Assembly: GCA_963786295.1 (NCBI GenBank)
Contig: CAWAYV010000034.1
Location: 124,001 to 188,000 of the forward strand
DNA from: JACCZX01 sp963786295
GTDB taxonomy: Bacteria; Pseudomonadota; Gammaproteobacteria; Burkholderiales; Burkholderiaceae_F
Direction: 5' to 3'
Length of the DNA: 64,000 nucleotides
The notes below the pieces were generated by a model, which saw only the letters and a list, made by a program, of their open reading frames with translations, searched no databases and was not told the DNA's origin. The translations under genes and the position numbers were made by a program. This document shows positions 17,866-27,699 of this stretch, one piece after another (positions within the stretch are counted from its first letter, which is position 1; every line of letters starts with the position of its first letter).

Positions 17866-18936
17866 ATGCACATCGCAGTGTTGCCGGGCGATGGCGTCGG
17901 CAAGGAAGTCGTTGCCGAAGCGGTGCGCGTGCTTGAAGCACTCGACGAGCGGTTCGAGTTCGAATTCGCCGACGTCGGCGGCACCGCCTACGAGAAACAC
18001 GGTCATCCGTTGCCGGACACAACGCTAAGGCTGGCGCGGTCCGCTGCGGCGATTCTGTTTGGCGCCGTTGGCGACTCGAAATACGACTCGCTCGAGCCTC
18101 ATCTGCGGCCGGAGCAGGCGATCCTTGGCTTGCGCAAAGCATTGCGGCTGTTCGCCAATTTTCGTCCGGCGATTTGCTATGCCGAATTGACCCAAGCTTC
18201 GAGCTTGAAGCCTGAGTTGATTTCCGGTTTGGATCTGCTGATTGTGCGCGAACTCACCGGGGACATCTATTTCGGTCAACCAAGGGGCCGGCGCGATTCG
18301 CCCGATGGATCATTCGCCGGTGCGCCGGAAGCGTTCGACACGATGCGATACAGCAAGCCGGAAATCGAGCGTATCGCGCGTACCGCGTTCGATGCCGCAA
18401 GAAAGCGCAAGCGCAAGGTGACCAGCGTCGACAAGGCCAACGTACTGGCAACGTCGCAATTCTGGAGAGAGGTTGTCGGCGAAGTTCACGCCGGTTACGC
18501 GGACGTCGCACTCGACCACATGTACGTCGACAACGCCGCGATGCAGCTAGTGAAAGCGCCGAAGAGCTTCGACGTGATCGTTACGGGCAACCTGTTCGGC
18601 GACATACTGTCGGACGAAGCGGCGATGCTGACTGGCTCGATCGGCATGTTGCCGTCGGCGTCGCTAAACGACAGTGGCCAGGGTTTGTACGAGCCGTCGC
18701 ACGGCAGCGCGCCCGACATCGCCGGAAAGGGGATTGCCAATCCGCTGGCGACGATCCTGTCGGCGGCAATGATGCTGCGCCATTCGTTGAACCGCACCGA
18801 ACAAGCGGAACGCGTCGAGACGGCGGTCAAGCGCGCGTTGGCCGCCGGCGCGCGCACATCGGATATCTGGAGTGAAGGCACGCGCAAAGTCGGCACGCGC
18901 GAGATGGGCGACGCGGTGATCGCCGCTTTAAATTAG
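17866..18936 (+). CDS. leuB: 3-isopropylmalate dehydrogenase
   Basis: A 356-aa NAD-dependent beta-decarboxylating dehydrogenase catalysing the third step of leucine synthesis. Motifs include the start MHIAVLPGDGVGKEV, the substrate arginine region LRKALRLFANFRP, the VRELTGDIYFG segment, and the metal-binding NLFGDILSDEAAMLTGSIGM. GSAPDIAGKGIANP is the NAD-contact loop. It follows leuD by nine bases and precedes asd by 25. Confidence 0.96.
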   Translation: MHIAVLPGDGVGKEVVAEAVRVLEALDERFEFEFADVGGTAYEKHGHPLPDTTLRLARSAAAILFGAVGDSKYDSLEPHLRPEQAILGLRKALRLFANFRPAICYAELTQASSLKPELISGLDLLIVRELTGDIYFGQPRGRRDSPDGSFAGAPEAFDTMRYSKPEIERIARTAFDAARKRKRKVTSVDKANVLATSQFWREVVGEVHAGYADVALDHMYVDNAAMQLVKAPKSFDVIVTGNLFGDILSDEAAMLTGSIGMLPSASLNDSGQGLYEPSHGSAPDIAGKGIANPLATILSAAMMLRHSLNRTEQAERVETAVKRALAAGARTSDIWSEGTRKVGTREMGDAVIAALN

Positions 18937-18961
18937 AGGCATGAATAGAGAGAAGGGGAAC

Positions 18962-20086
18962 ATGAAGGTCGGAATCGTCGGCTGGCGCGGCATGGTGGGC
19001 TCGGTGTTGATGCAGCGTATGAGTGCAGAAAAGGACTTCGAGTTGTTCGACTCGGTGTTCTTCAGCACGTCCAACGCTGGCGGAGACGCGCCGAAGGTTG
19101 CGCGTGCCGAACGTAAGCTGAAGGATGCGAGTGACGTCAAAGCGCTCGCCGCGTGCGACACGATCGTCACCGCACAGGGCGGCGACTACACCAACGACGT
19201 GTTTCCGAAATTGCGCGCGGCGGGCTGGAGCGGCTATTGGATCGATGCCGCCTCGGCACTGCGCATGAGCGACGACGCGGTCATCATTCTTGACCCGGTG
19301 AATCTTCCGGTGATCAAAGACGCGCTCGCTCGCGGCGTCAAAGACTACATCGGCAGCAACTGCACGGTGGGCTTGATGCTGATGGCGCTCGACGGCCTGT
19401 TGAAGGCGGACTTGATCGAGTGGGTGACGGCGATGACGTATCAGGCTGCGTCCGGTGCCGGTGCGCCGCAGATGCGCGAGCTGATCGAACAAATGGGGCA
19501 TTTGCATGCGGCTGCGCGCGATTCGCTGTCCGATCCGGCGTCGGCGATTCTTGAAATCGATCATGCGGTATCTATGGAATTGCTTTCTGATCGACTTCCG
19601 GTACGCAGCATCGGCGCTCCGCTCGCAGGCAGCCTGATACCGTGGATTCACGACGATCTCGGCAACGGCGTCAGCCGCGAGGAGTGGAAGGCAGGCGCCG
19701 AAGCCAACAAGATTCTTGGCCGGCCAACGATGGGCGAACCGGGATCGTTGGTCGTTGACGGACTGTGCGTACGGATCGGTGCGATGCGGTGTCACAGCCA
19801 GGCGTTGACGATCAAGTTGCGCACTGATCTGCCATTGTCTGAGATCGAAAGAATCCTGGACGATGCAAACGAATGGGTCACCGTGATTCCCAACAATCGC
19901 GAAGACAGCATTCGTGAACTGTCGCCTGCGAAGGTCAGTGGCACGATGAGCATTCCGATCGGACGGTTGCGGAAACTCGCAATGGGACCCGAATACATCA
20001 CTGCGTTTACGGTCGGCGATCAGTTGCTGTGGGGTGCGGCAGAACCATTGCGCCGCATGTTGCGACTGTTGTTGAACAAGCTCTAG
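18962..20086 (+). CDS. asd: Aspartate-semialdehyde dehydrogenase
   Basis: 374 aa. Reduces aspartyl phosphate to aspartate semialdehyde, the branch point to lysine, diaminopimelate, threonine and methionine. The catalytic cysteine is Cys134 (GSNCTVGLM), and the N-terminal KVGIVGWRGMVGSVLMQRM is the NADP-binding start of the gammaproteobacterial-type enzyme. I start it at the second in-frame ATG (18962) because it has the AGAAGGGG ribosome binding site; the ATG at 18941 lacks one. It directly follows leuB. Confidence 0.95.
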   Translation: MKVGIVGWRGMVGSVLMQRMSAEKDFELFDSVFFSTSNAGGDAPKVARAERKLKDASDVKALAACDTIVTAQGGDYTNDVFPKLRAAGWSGYWIDAASALRMSDDAVIILDPVNLPVIKDALARGVKDYIGSNCTVGLMLMALDGLLKADLIEWVTAMTYQAASGAGAPQMRELIEQMGHLHAAARDSLSDPASAILEIDHAVSMELLSDRLPVRSIGAPLAGSLIPWIHDDLGNGVSREEWKAGAEANKILGRPTMGEPGSLVVDGLCVRIGAMRCHSQALTIKLRTDLPLSEIERILDDANEWVTVIPNNREDSIRELSPAKVSGTMSIPIGRLRKLAMGPEYITAFTVGDQLLWGAAEPLRRMLRLLLNKL

Positions 20087-20218
20087 TCACCGTCTGCCAC
20101 TCCATTTCTACCGTCCGTATTTCTCACATAAAGGCGTGAGTTACGGCTATTTCTAAGCTTGCGACGGTAAGTCCATGATGTTATGTTCGAAAAACGTTGC
20201 ATCCCTTCAGGGGGCGGA

Positions 20219-23200
20219 ATGCCATCCCACAACAAATTCGCGCGCGCGCCTCTCTGGTGCGCGCTTTCACTTGCATTTGGTCTAGCAGTCATCAGCCCGC
20301 AGGTTGATGCCGCCGGGCTGGGGCGCCTGAACGTTACCTCGGGGCTTGGACAGCCCTTAAGGGCAGAGCTCGAGGTCACTTCAGTCGGCCGCGATGAGCT
20401 GCCGACGTTGCAGGTGAGAATGGCCCCGCTGGCTGCGTTTCGAGCGGCCAATCTCGATTTCAATCCCGCGCTGACGAGTCTGCGGTTTACGCTGGACAAA
20501 CGTCCGGACGGCGGCTACGTCGTGCGTATCACTTCGGCGCAGCCGGTCAACGAGCCCTACCTTGACATGATGGTCGAGCTGACATGGGCCACCGGCCGCG
20601 TGATTCGTGAATACACGGTGTTGTTGGACCCGCCTTCGTTGCGTGCAGAAGCTCCAGTTGTGCCCCCGGTGGCGGCCGCACCGACACCGAGCGCGCCCTT
20701 GGCTACCTTTCCGCCGGGACGCGGCCGTCGGCCGCCCCGTCTGAGCCGACTGCTCCTAGTGCAGCTTCGACCCCGCCTGCGGCGCCCGCAACTTCGACGC
20801 GGCCCGCGGCAACGCCGCGCGCAACTTCACCGAGCGAGGGGTCTTACGTCGTCAAATCTGGTGACACACTCGGCGCGATTGCCGGACGTACCAAGCCGGC
20901 CTCGGTATCGCTCGACCAGATGTTGGTTGCGCTGTTGCGCGCCAATCCAGACGCGTTCGTGGCCAAGAACATGAACCGGTTAAAAGCCGGCGCGACGCTG
21001 ACGATTCCATCTGAGTCTGAGGCAGCCGCGCTGGAACAACGCGATGCGCGCCGCGAAGTCGTGGCGCAGAGTGCTGATTTTGCTCAATATAAGAGCCGTC
21101 TGGCGCAGGCCGCAGGGTCAGCGCCGGTCGTCGCGGCCGCGCCACCAGCGGCTGCCGGCTCAGGCCGCGTGACCACGCGTGTGCAGGATAAGGCTGCTCC
21201 AGCAGTGCCTAAGGGTGATCAGCTGAAGATCGCTCGCGCCGAGCAGAAGTCGGCCGCCGCGAGTGCCGCGGCAGCGAAGGCGGACGAGGAGGCAGCCAAG
21301 GCTCGTGCGATACGTGAAGAGCAGGACCGCGCAGCCCAGCTAAAGAGAACTAACGACGCAATCCAAAAGGCGCTTCAGGTTCAGAGCAAGGCAGGAGCTG
21401 CGGCACAGAAACAGGCCGAAAAGGGCTCACCCGCGACCACTGCCGCTGCCCCCGTGACTCCGCCACCCGTGGCGGTCGCGCCGCCGGCGCCGATGCCCGC
21501 CCCGACACCCACGCCACCAGCGGTGGCGCCGGGCGCGACAACGGCGGCGCCAGCGCCCGTGGCACCGGTCTCGCCGCCGGGCGTGCCTCCCGTTGCGCCG
21601 ACGCCGGTCGACAGCAGCAAGTCGGCACCGACCGCGGCAGCGCCTGCGGCAGCGACAACGCCTGCGGCAGCGACAACGCCCGCCCCGGCAGTGACACCCG
21701 CACCGGCGCCCGTGAAAAAGGCCGCACCTCCGCCGCTCCACCGCGTGAGGAGCCGGGCTTCTTCTCGGACCTGCTCGGCAACACGACGACGCTGCTCGGC
21801 TTGATCGGCATCGTCGCCCTGCTCGCCGCGTTGTTCGGCTGGAGTTGGTATCGCAAGCGCAAGGCCGAAAGTTCCGATCGCTTTAAAGAGACCGGCGAAG
21901 GTACGCAGGCGAATTCGCTCTTCGGCGCCACTGGCGGCCAAAGCGTCGACACAGGCACCAGCACGTTCAACTCGAGCTTTATTCCGGCTGCATCGCAACT
22001 CGACTCAAACGAGGTCGATCCCGTTGCCGAAGCGGATGTCTATATAGCGTATGGCCGCGAGGAACAGGCTGAAGACATTTTGAAGGAAGCGCTGCGCCTA
22101 CAGCCCGACCGCCACGTAGTGCGGGTCAAGCTGATGGAGATCTACGCGCGGCGCGGCGACAAGACGTCGTTCATGGCCGTGGCCGAAGAGCTACGCGATC
22201 GCACCGGCGCCACCGGCGAGGATTGGGAGCGCGGAGTCAAGCTCGGTCGTACCGTGGATCCCGCGCATCCGATGTTCGCCGGCGCGGTCGTTAGTGCGTC
22301 GCTGGGCGAGACAACGCGCGGCCCGACGACTGGCTTTCGCCTTGATCCGAACACGCGTAGCCGCCCATCGACGTTGGGTGGCGGCGCGACCGGAGGGCTT
22401 GACCTCGGTGGGTTGACGGGCGCCGGCAGTTCCGTGATGAGTCGCGATACGAGTTTGAGCGTGCCGCCGTTGACGCAGATGGTCGTTGACACGCGCATGG
22501 GCGACAGCAAGATGCAGGTCGAGACCAAAATGCCGGCGGACACTAAGTTTTCCGGTCCAAACACAACCTCGGCGCCCACGACGCAGTTCAAAGCGACGTT
22601 GCCGGCAGCTGAGGCCGCTCAGGGCAACGGGGCGGCCGCCACGGGTGCTGCCAGCGACTTTGGCTCGCTCGACTTCGATCTTGGTCCGACCAAGATGGGC
22701 AACCTCGACGTGTCGACGCGGATGCCGGAAGTCGAATCGACTCCGACACGCCCAGCTGAAGTCTTTGCACCGACTACGCCGCAGCGAGCCGAGCCGCCGG
22801 CGGTGTCCGATATGGACTTCGCGTTGCCGAAGGAAAAATATGTGGCAATGGCGCCAACCGCCACCGGTGTCGGCGCGATTCCGGATCTGGATTTGAACAT
22901 TCCGCCGCCGACTCGGATGCCGGTACCGCCGACGACTCGGATGCCGGTCGCTCCCTCTGCAATGATGGAAGAAGCGCTGTCGCGCCCAACCGTTATCGGA
23001 GTGAAGACCGCAGCGGCTGTCGGCAGCTTGCCGGACGAACAAGCCGCGCGGCTGACTGCCAATACGGATCAGGCCACCGTTCCGCTGATCGACTTTGACT
23101 TATCTGCCGTCAGTCTCGACGCAGCCACGAAGCGCGGTGAAACCGAGCCGGGTAGTGCGCTGGCGCAGCAAATGGCAACCAAGCTCGATCTCGCGCGCGG

Positions 23201-23318
23201 CTATATCGATCTGGGCGTCAAAGACGGTGCGCGTGAATTGCTGGATGAAGTGATGCGCGACGGCACGCGTGAGCAACGGCAGGCTGCGGTCGACCTGATC
23301 AAGCAGATCGAAAGCTAG
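20219..23318 (+). CDS. fimV: FimV-like pole/pilus-assembly protein with LysM domain, two frameshifts
   Basis: The three frames form one FimV of about 1,030 aa. It has a signal peptide and the FimV N-terminal domain (GLGRLNVTSGLGQPLRAELEV). A LysM-type segment follows (GSYVVKSGDTLGAIAG), then an alanine-rich coiled coil and a long Pro/Ala linker. After these come one membrane helix (TLLGLIGIVALLAALFGWSWYRKRK), an acidic low-complexity domain and the C-terminal FimV motif (TKLDLARGYIDLGVKDGARELLDEV). FimV binds peptidoglycan and organises type IV pili and cell-pole systems. Frames change near 20720 and 21740, both in repetitive Pro/Ala sequence. A start at 20183 is possible; 20219 has a purine-rich site and the better signal peptide. 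Confidence 0.85.
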
Positions 23319-23321
23319 AAC

Positions 23322-23342
23322 GGGGCCGGCAACGCCGGCCCC
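23322..23342 (+). terminator. Strong GC hairpin between fimV and truA
   Basis: A perfect 9-bp stem (GGGGCCGGC with GCCGGCCCC) with an AAC loop starts three bases after the fimV stop. Only a weak U-rich tail (GTGTGTTCC) follows, and truA starts 11 bases later, so it could be a partial terminator that lowers readthrough into truA-trp. Confidence 0.55.
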
Positions 23343-23352
23343 GTGTGTTCCG

Positions 23353-24174
23353 ATGCGCATCGCGCTCGGTATCGAGTATGACGGCGCGGCGTTTACCGGT
23401 TGGCAAACTCAAACCGGTGGACGTGGCGTGCAAGACGCGCTCGAAAACGCGCTGGCGCAGGTCGCCGGAGCCACGACGGCCACCATCTGCGCAGGCCGCA
23501 CCGACAGCGGCGTTCACGCCCTCGACCAGGTGGTCCACTTCGATACCGAGGCCGGGCGACCCATAACGGCGTGGGTGCGCGGTGTTAACCGGTTTCTCCC
23601 AGCGTCAATTGCAGTGCAGTGGGCGCGACCGGTGGGTCAAGACTTTCACGCTCGCTACGGCGCGCGCCGCCGTCGGTACGACTACTGGATCTTGAACGCG
23701 CCGATGCGCTCGCCGCTCGCGCATGCACGCGCAGGCTGGGTTTTCCGTCCGCTCGAGGAGGGCGCGATGCGGCAAGCGGCGACGCATCTGATCGGCCGCC
23801 ATGATTTCACGTCGTTCCGCTCGGCGGAATGTCAGGCGGCCACTCCGGTGCGAGATATTGAAGAGTTGCGCGTTGATCGAAGCGGACCTCTGGTTCGCAT
23901 CAGCGTCACCGCGAACGCTTTCTTGCATCACATGGTGCGCAATATCGTAGGAGCACTCGTCTACGTCGGCGTCGGCAGGCGGCCGCACGATTGGATCAGA
24001 GACGTGCTGCATGCGCGCGATCGGGCTGCGGGTGCGCCCACGTTTTCCGCAGCGGGGTTGTATCTTGCAAGGGTCGAGTACGATCCTGCGTTGGGCCTAC
24101 CGGCTCCGGCGGAACGTGCGTTGTGGATTGATGCGTACACGAATCAAGATTTGCGGGCTAACGCGCGAGGCTGA
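23353..24174 (+). CDS. truA: tRNA pseudouridine(38-40) synthase
   Basis: A 273-aa enzyme that isomerises uridines 38-40 in the anticodon arm. The catalytic Asp51 is in the AGRTDSGVHA motif; YDGAAFTGWQ at the start and NAFLHHMVRNIVG near the C-terminus are family signatures. The 3' end overlaps trpF by 44 bases, which suggests coupled expression with the trp genes, an arrangement common in betaproteobacteria. Confidence 0.95.
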   Translation: MRIALGIEYDGAAFTGWQTQTGGRGVQDALENALAQVAGATTATICAGRTDSGVHALDQVVHFDTEAGRPITAWVRGVNRFLPASIAVQWARPVGQDFHARYGARRRRYDYWILNAPMRSPLAHARAGWVFRPLEEGAMRQAATHLIGRHDFTSFRSAECQAATPVRDIEELRVDRSGPLVRISVTANAFLHHMVRNIVGALVYVGVGRRPHDWIRDVLHARDRAAGAPTFSAAGLYLARVEYDPALGLPAPAERALWIDAYTNQDLRANARG

Positions 24175-24757
24175 TGTGGCCGCTGCCGTTGCGGCCGGCG
24201 CCGACGCGATCGGGTTCGTTTGCTACCCGAAAAGCCCGCGTTACGTTGCACCTATTCGGCTGCGCGCGTTGAGTCGTGAGCTTGGCGTGTTCGCGGCTCC
24301 GGTGTTGCTGTTTGTCAATGCCGCTTCCGACTTGGTCGAGGGCGCGCTTGAAATGATGCCCAATGCGTGGCTGCAATTTCATGGCGACGAACACGAACCC
24401 GCGTGCAACCGATACCAGCGCCCGTACATCCGGTCGGTGCCGATGACGGACGGCACTGATCTGACTCGTGTCGAAAGTGAATTCACTTCGGCTGCCGCGT
24501 TGCTGGTCGATGCGCCGACCGACGACTTCGGCGGCAGCGGAAACACGTTCAACTGGTCGCGCTTGCCGAAGCAGCGCGCGAAGCCATTGGTTCTGGCCGG
24601 AGGGTTGAACGCCGATAACGTCGGCGCCGCAATCGCCGAAGTGCATCCGTACGCAGTCGACGTCAGCAGTGGGGTCGAACAGCAACCGGGCAGAAAGAGC
24701 ACGGCGAAGATCGAGGCGTTTATCGCGGCGGTTCGGCGCGCCGATCAACGCGCATGA
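24131..24757 (+). CDS. trpF: Phosphoribosylanthranilate isomerase
   Basis: A 208-aa TIM-barrel enzyme of tryptophan synthesis. The N-terminal RIKICGLTREAD carries the catalytic cysteine, AIGFVCYPKSPRYV and FHGDE follow, and the C-terminal VDVSSGVEQQPGRKS is the phosphate-binding end. The catalytic aspartate is in LLVDAPTDD. I start it at the ATG inside truA that gives the normal N-terminus. Its stop overlaps the trpB start (ATGA). Confidence 0.94.
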   Translation: MRTRIKICGLTREADVAAAVAAGADAIGFVCYPKSPRYVAPIRLRALSRELGVFAAPVLLFVNAASDLVEGALEMMPNAWLQFHGDEHEPACNRYQRPYIRSVPMTDGTDLTRVESEFTSAAALLVDAPTDDFGGSGNTFNWSRLPKQRAKPLVLAGGLNADNVGAAIAEVHPYAVDVSSGVEQQPGRKSTAKIEAFIAAVRRADQRA

Positions 24758-25953
24758 AGCCGTACGACCTCCCGGACTCGCAAGGCCATTTCGGCCCGTA
24801 CGGCGGAATTTTTGTTGCCGAGACGCTGATGCACGCGCTCGACGAGTTGCGCTCGGCGTATTTGAAGTATCAGCATGATCCCGATTTCGTCGCCGAATTT
24901 CAGCGTGAGCTGAAGCACTTCGTCGGTCGGCCGAGCCCGATTTATCACGCCCAGCGCTGGTCCGAACTGCTCGGCGGCGCGCAGATCTATTTGAAGCGCG
25001 AAGACTTGAATCACACCGGCGCGCACAAGATCAACAACACCGTCGGGCAAGCGCTGCTTGCCAAACGAATGGGCAAACCGCGCGTGATCGCGGAAACCGG
25101 CGCCGGGCAACACGGTGTGGCCACCGCGACCGTCGCGGCGCGCTACGCGATGGAATGCGTGGTTTATATGGGCGAGGAAGACATGGCGCGGCAGGCGGCC
25201 AATGTCTATCGCATGAAGCTTCTGGGCGCGCGGGTCGTGCCTGTCGGCAGCGGCAGCCGCACCCTGAAAGACGCGTTGAATGAAGCGATGCGCGACTGGG
25301 TCACCAACGTCGAAAATACTTTCTACATCATCGGTACGGTGGCCGGCCCGCACCCGTACCCGATGATGGTGCGCGATTTCAACTCGGTCGTCGGCAAGGA
25401 GTGCATCGAGCAGATGCCTGAGATCGCCGGACGTCAGCCGGATGCGGTGATCGCGTGCGTCGGTGGCGGCAGCAATGCGATGGGAATTTTTTACGACTAC
25501 ATTGCGCACAAGGATGTGAAGTTGATCGGCGTCGAGGCCGCCGGCGAAGGCCTTGCCAGCATGCGCCATGCGGCGAGCCTGCAGCGCGGGGTTCCCGGCG
25601 TGTTGCACGGCAATCGCACGTATCTGCTGCAAAACGACGACGGCCAGATCATGGAGACGCATTCGGTCAGCGCCGGGCTCGACTATCCCGGTGTCGGTCC
25701 CGAGCACGCGTGGCTGAAGGACGAGGGCCGCGCCGAATACGTCGGCGCCACCGATGAAGAAGCGTTGCAAGCGTTCCACGATTGCTGCCGAATTGAAGGA
25801 ATCATTCCGGCGCTCGAATCGAGTCACGCGCTCGCGCATGCGGGCAAGCTCGCGCCGACGCTACCGAAGGATTCGATTCTGCTGGTCAATCTCTCGGGTC
25901 GTGGCGACAAAGACTTGCATATCGTCGCCGACCGTCAGGGCCTGAAGTTCTGA
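24754..25953 (+). CDS. trpB: Tryptophan synthase beta chain
   Basis: A 399-aa PLP enzyme that condenses indole and serine. The PLP lysine is Lys92 in HTGAHKINN; GGGSNAMG binds the cofactor phosphate, and AETGAGQHGVATATVAA is the conserved COMM-domain region. It overlaps trpF by four bases and shares a TGATG with trpA. Some betaproteobacteria have a DNA methyltransferase gene between trpB and trpA; none is present here. Confidence 0.97.
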   Translation: MKPYDLPDSQGHFGPYGGIFVAETLMHALDELRSAYLKYQHDPDFVAEFQRELKHFVGRPSPIYHAQRWSELLGGAQIYLKREDLNHTGAHKINNTVGQALLAKRMGKPRVIAETGAGQHGVATATVAARYAMECVVYMGEEDMARQAANVYRMKLLGARVVPVGSGSRTLKDALNEAMRDWVTNVENTFYIIGTVAGPHPYPMMVRDFNSVVGKECIEQMPEIAGRQPDAVIACVGGGSNAMGIFYDYIAHKDVKLIGVEAAGEGLASMRHAASLQRGVPGVLHGNRTYLLQNDDGQIMETHSVSAGLDYPGVGPEHAWLKDEGRAEYVGATDEEALQAFHDCCRIEGIIPALESSHALAHAGKLAPTLPKDSILLVNLSGRGDKDLHIVADRQGLKF

Positions 25954-26772
25954 TGTCGCGCATTGCGGGCCGCTTTGCTGAACTGCGCGCTCACGGTCGT
26001 AAGGGCCTGATTCCGTACATCTGCGCCGGCGATCCGTCACGTGCATCAACCGTGCCGTTGATGCACGCGCTGGTGCGCGTGGGAGCCGACGTGATCGAAC
26101 TCGGCGTTCCGTTTTCGGATCCGATGGCCGACGGTCCGGTGATTCAGCGCGCAGCGGAACGCGCGATACGTAACGGCGTCGGTCTTAAGGACACTGTCGC
26201 CATCGTGGCAGAGTTTCGTAAAGCGGATGCGGTCACGCCGGTCGTGCTGATGGGATATGCCAATCCGATCGAGCGCATGGGGCGCACTGAATTTGCGCGC
26301 GCGGCGCAAGCAGCAGGGGTCGACGGTGTGCTCGTGGTCGACTATCCGCCGGAGGAAGCGGTTGAGTCTTCGACGCAATTGAAGGCCGCTGGCATTGACC
26401 CGATCTTTCTGCTTACGCCTACGACAACCGACGAGCGAATAGCGGCGATCGCCGAGCAGGCGGCGGGCTTTCTGTATTACGTCAGCTTGAAGGGGATCAC
26501 CGGTGCCGGGCATCTTGATGTGGCTGCCGTCGCGTCGCGCCTTCCGGTAATTCGGCGCTATAGCGGCCTGCCGGTAGGAGTCGGCTTTGGCATTCGCGAC
26601 GCTGCAAGTGCGCAGGCGGTCGCGCGGAGTGGCCGATGCGGTCGTGATTGGTTCTCGCATTATTCAGGAAATGGAAGCTGCTTCGAACGGTCGTGCGGTA
26701 CAGGCCGCCGAACGATTCATCGGCAACATTCGCATCGCGCTCGACAATCCGCAGGTCGTACGTGCCGCTTAA
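25953..26772 (+). CDS. trpA: Tryptophan synthase alpha chain, one frameshift
   Basis: About 272 aa. Cleaves indole-3-glycerol phosphate to indole for TrpB. The catalytic residues Glu49 and Asp60 are in VIELGVPFSDPMADGP. LPVGVGFGIRDAASAQAVA is the phosphate-binding loop region. The rest of the protein (VADAVVIGSRIIQEME to NPQVVRAA) is in another frame; the shift lies near 26625 in the run CGCGCGGAG and looks like one extra base. The start overlaps the trpB stop. Confidence 0.92.
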
Positions 26773-26781
26773 GGACAATCG

Positions 26782-27654
26782 ATGAGCTGGATCGACAAAA
26801 TTTTGCCCCCGCGCATCAAGCGCGAAGAAGGCGCCGCGCGCAAGACGGTGCCGGAAGGCTTGTGGACCAAGTGTCCCGGCTGCGAGGCCGTGCTGTACAC
26901 AGCCGAGCTGCAAAAGACGTTGTTCGTCTGCCCGAAGTGCGATCAACACATGCGCATCGGCGCCCGCGCGAGGCTTGATGCGCTGCTTGACGCCGAAGGG
27001 CGTTACGAAATCGGCCAGGAAATCCTGCCAGTCGACGCACTGAAGTTTCGCGATAGCCGCAAGTATCCGGAGCGCCTGCAGCAGGCGATGGAAGACACCG
27101 GCGAAACGGATGCGCTGATCGTCGTCGGCGGTTCGATTCGGGCGCTGCCCGTCGTGACGGCGTGTTTCGAGTTCGACTTTATGGGTGGCTCAATGGGCTC
27201 GGTGGTCGGGGAGCGTTTCGTACTCGGCGTTCAGACCGCTATCGAGCAGAAAGTGCCGTTCATTTGCATCACGTCAACCGGTGGCGCGCGCATGCAGGAA
27301 GGGTTGCTGTCACTGTTGCAGATGGCCAAGACCACAGCGATGATCGCGCGGCTTGCCGACGCGAAGCTGCCGTTCATCAGCGTACTGACTGATCCGACAA
27401 TGGGCGGCGTGTCGGCCAGCTTTGCCTTTATGGGTGACGTCGTGATGGCCGAACCAAAAGCTCTGATCGGCTTCGCCGGTCCGCGGGTCATCGAGCAAAC
27501 TGTGCGCGAAACGTTGCCTGAAGGCTTTCAGCGCTCCGAGTTTTTGCTGACCAAGGGTGCGATCGACATGATCGTCGATCGGCGTCAGATGCGCGATGAG
27601 ATCGCGCAGTTACTCGCGTTGTTGCTGAAGCAGCCGGCGGAGGCATTGAGTTAG
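26782..27654 (+). CDS. accD: Acetyl-CoA carboxylase carboxyltransferase beta subunit
   Basis: 290 aa. With AccA it transfers carboxyl from biotin to acetyl-CoA, making malonyl-CoA. The N-terminal zinc finger is intact (Cys31, Cys34, Cys50, Cys53), followed by the crotonase-like domain with the MGGSMGSVVGERFV and TSTGGARMQEG motifs. It follows trpA by nine bases. A CGCCGG...CCGGCG hairpin (27667-27690) lies between it and folC. Confidence 0.96.
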   Translation: MSWIDKILPPRIKREEGAARKTVPEGLWTKCPGCEAVLYTAELQKTLFVCPKCDQHMRIGARARLDALLDAEGRYEIGQEILPVDALKFRDSRKYPERLQQAMEDTGETDALIVVGGSIRALPVVTACFEFDFMGGSMGSVVGERFVLGVQTAIEQKVPFICITSTGGARMQEGLLSLLQMAKTTAMIARLADAKLPFISVLTDPTMGGVSASFAFMGDVVMAEPKALIGFAGPRVIEQTVRETLPEGFQRSEFLLTKGAIDMIVDRRQMRDEIAQLLALLLKQPAEALS

Positions 27655-27699
27655 ACGTTCAGGGGACGCCGGCCGCTTTCGCGTCCGGCGACGAAAACT

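Noticed and set aside
21381..21998. Long antisense open frames opposite fimV
   Set aside because: They mirror Pro/Ala-rich codons of the real gene, giving repetitive Gly/Ala or Arg/Cys-rich products with no family resemblance or ribosome binding site.
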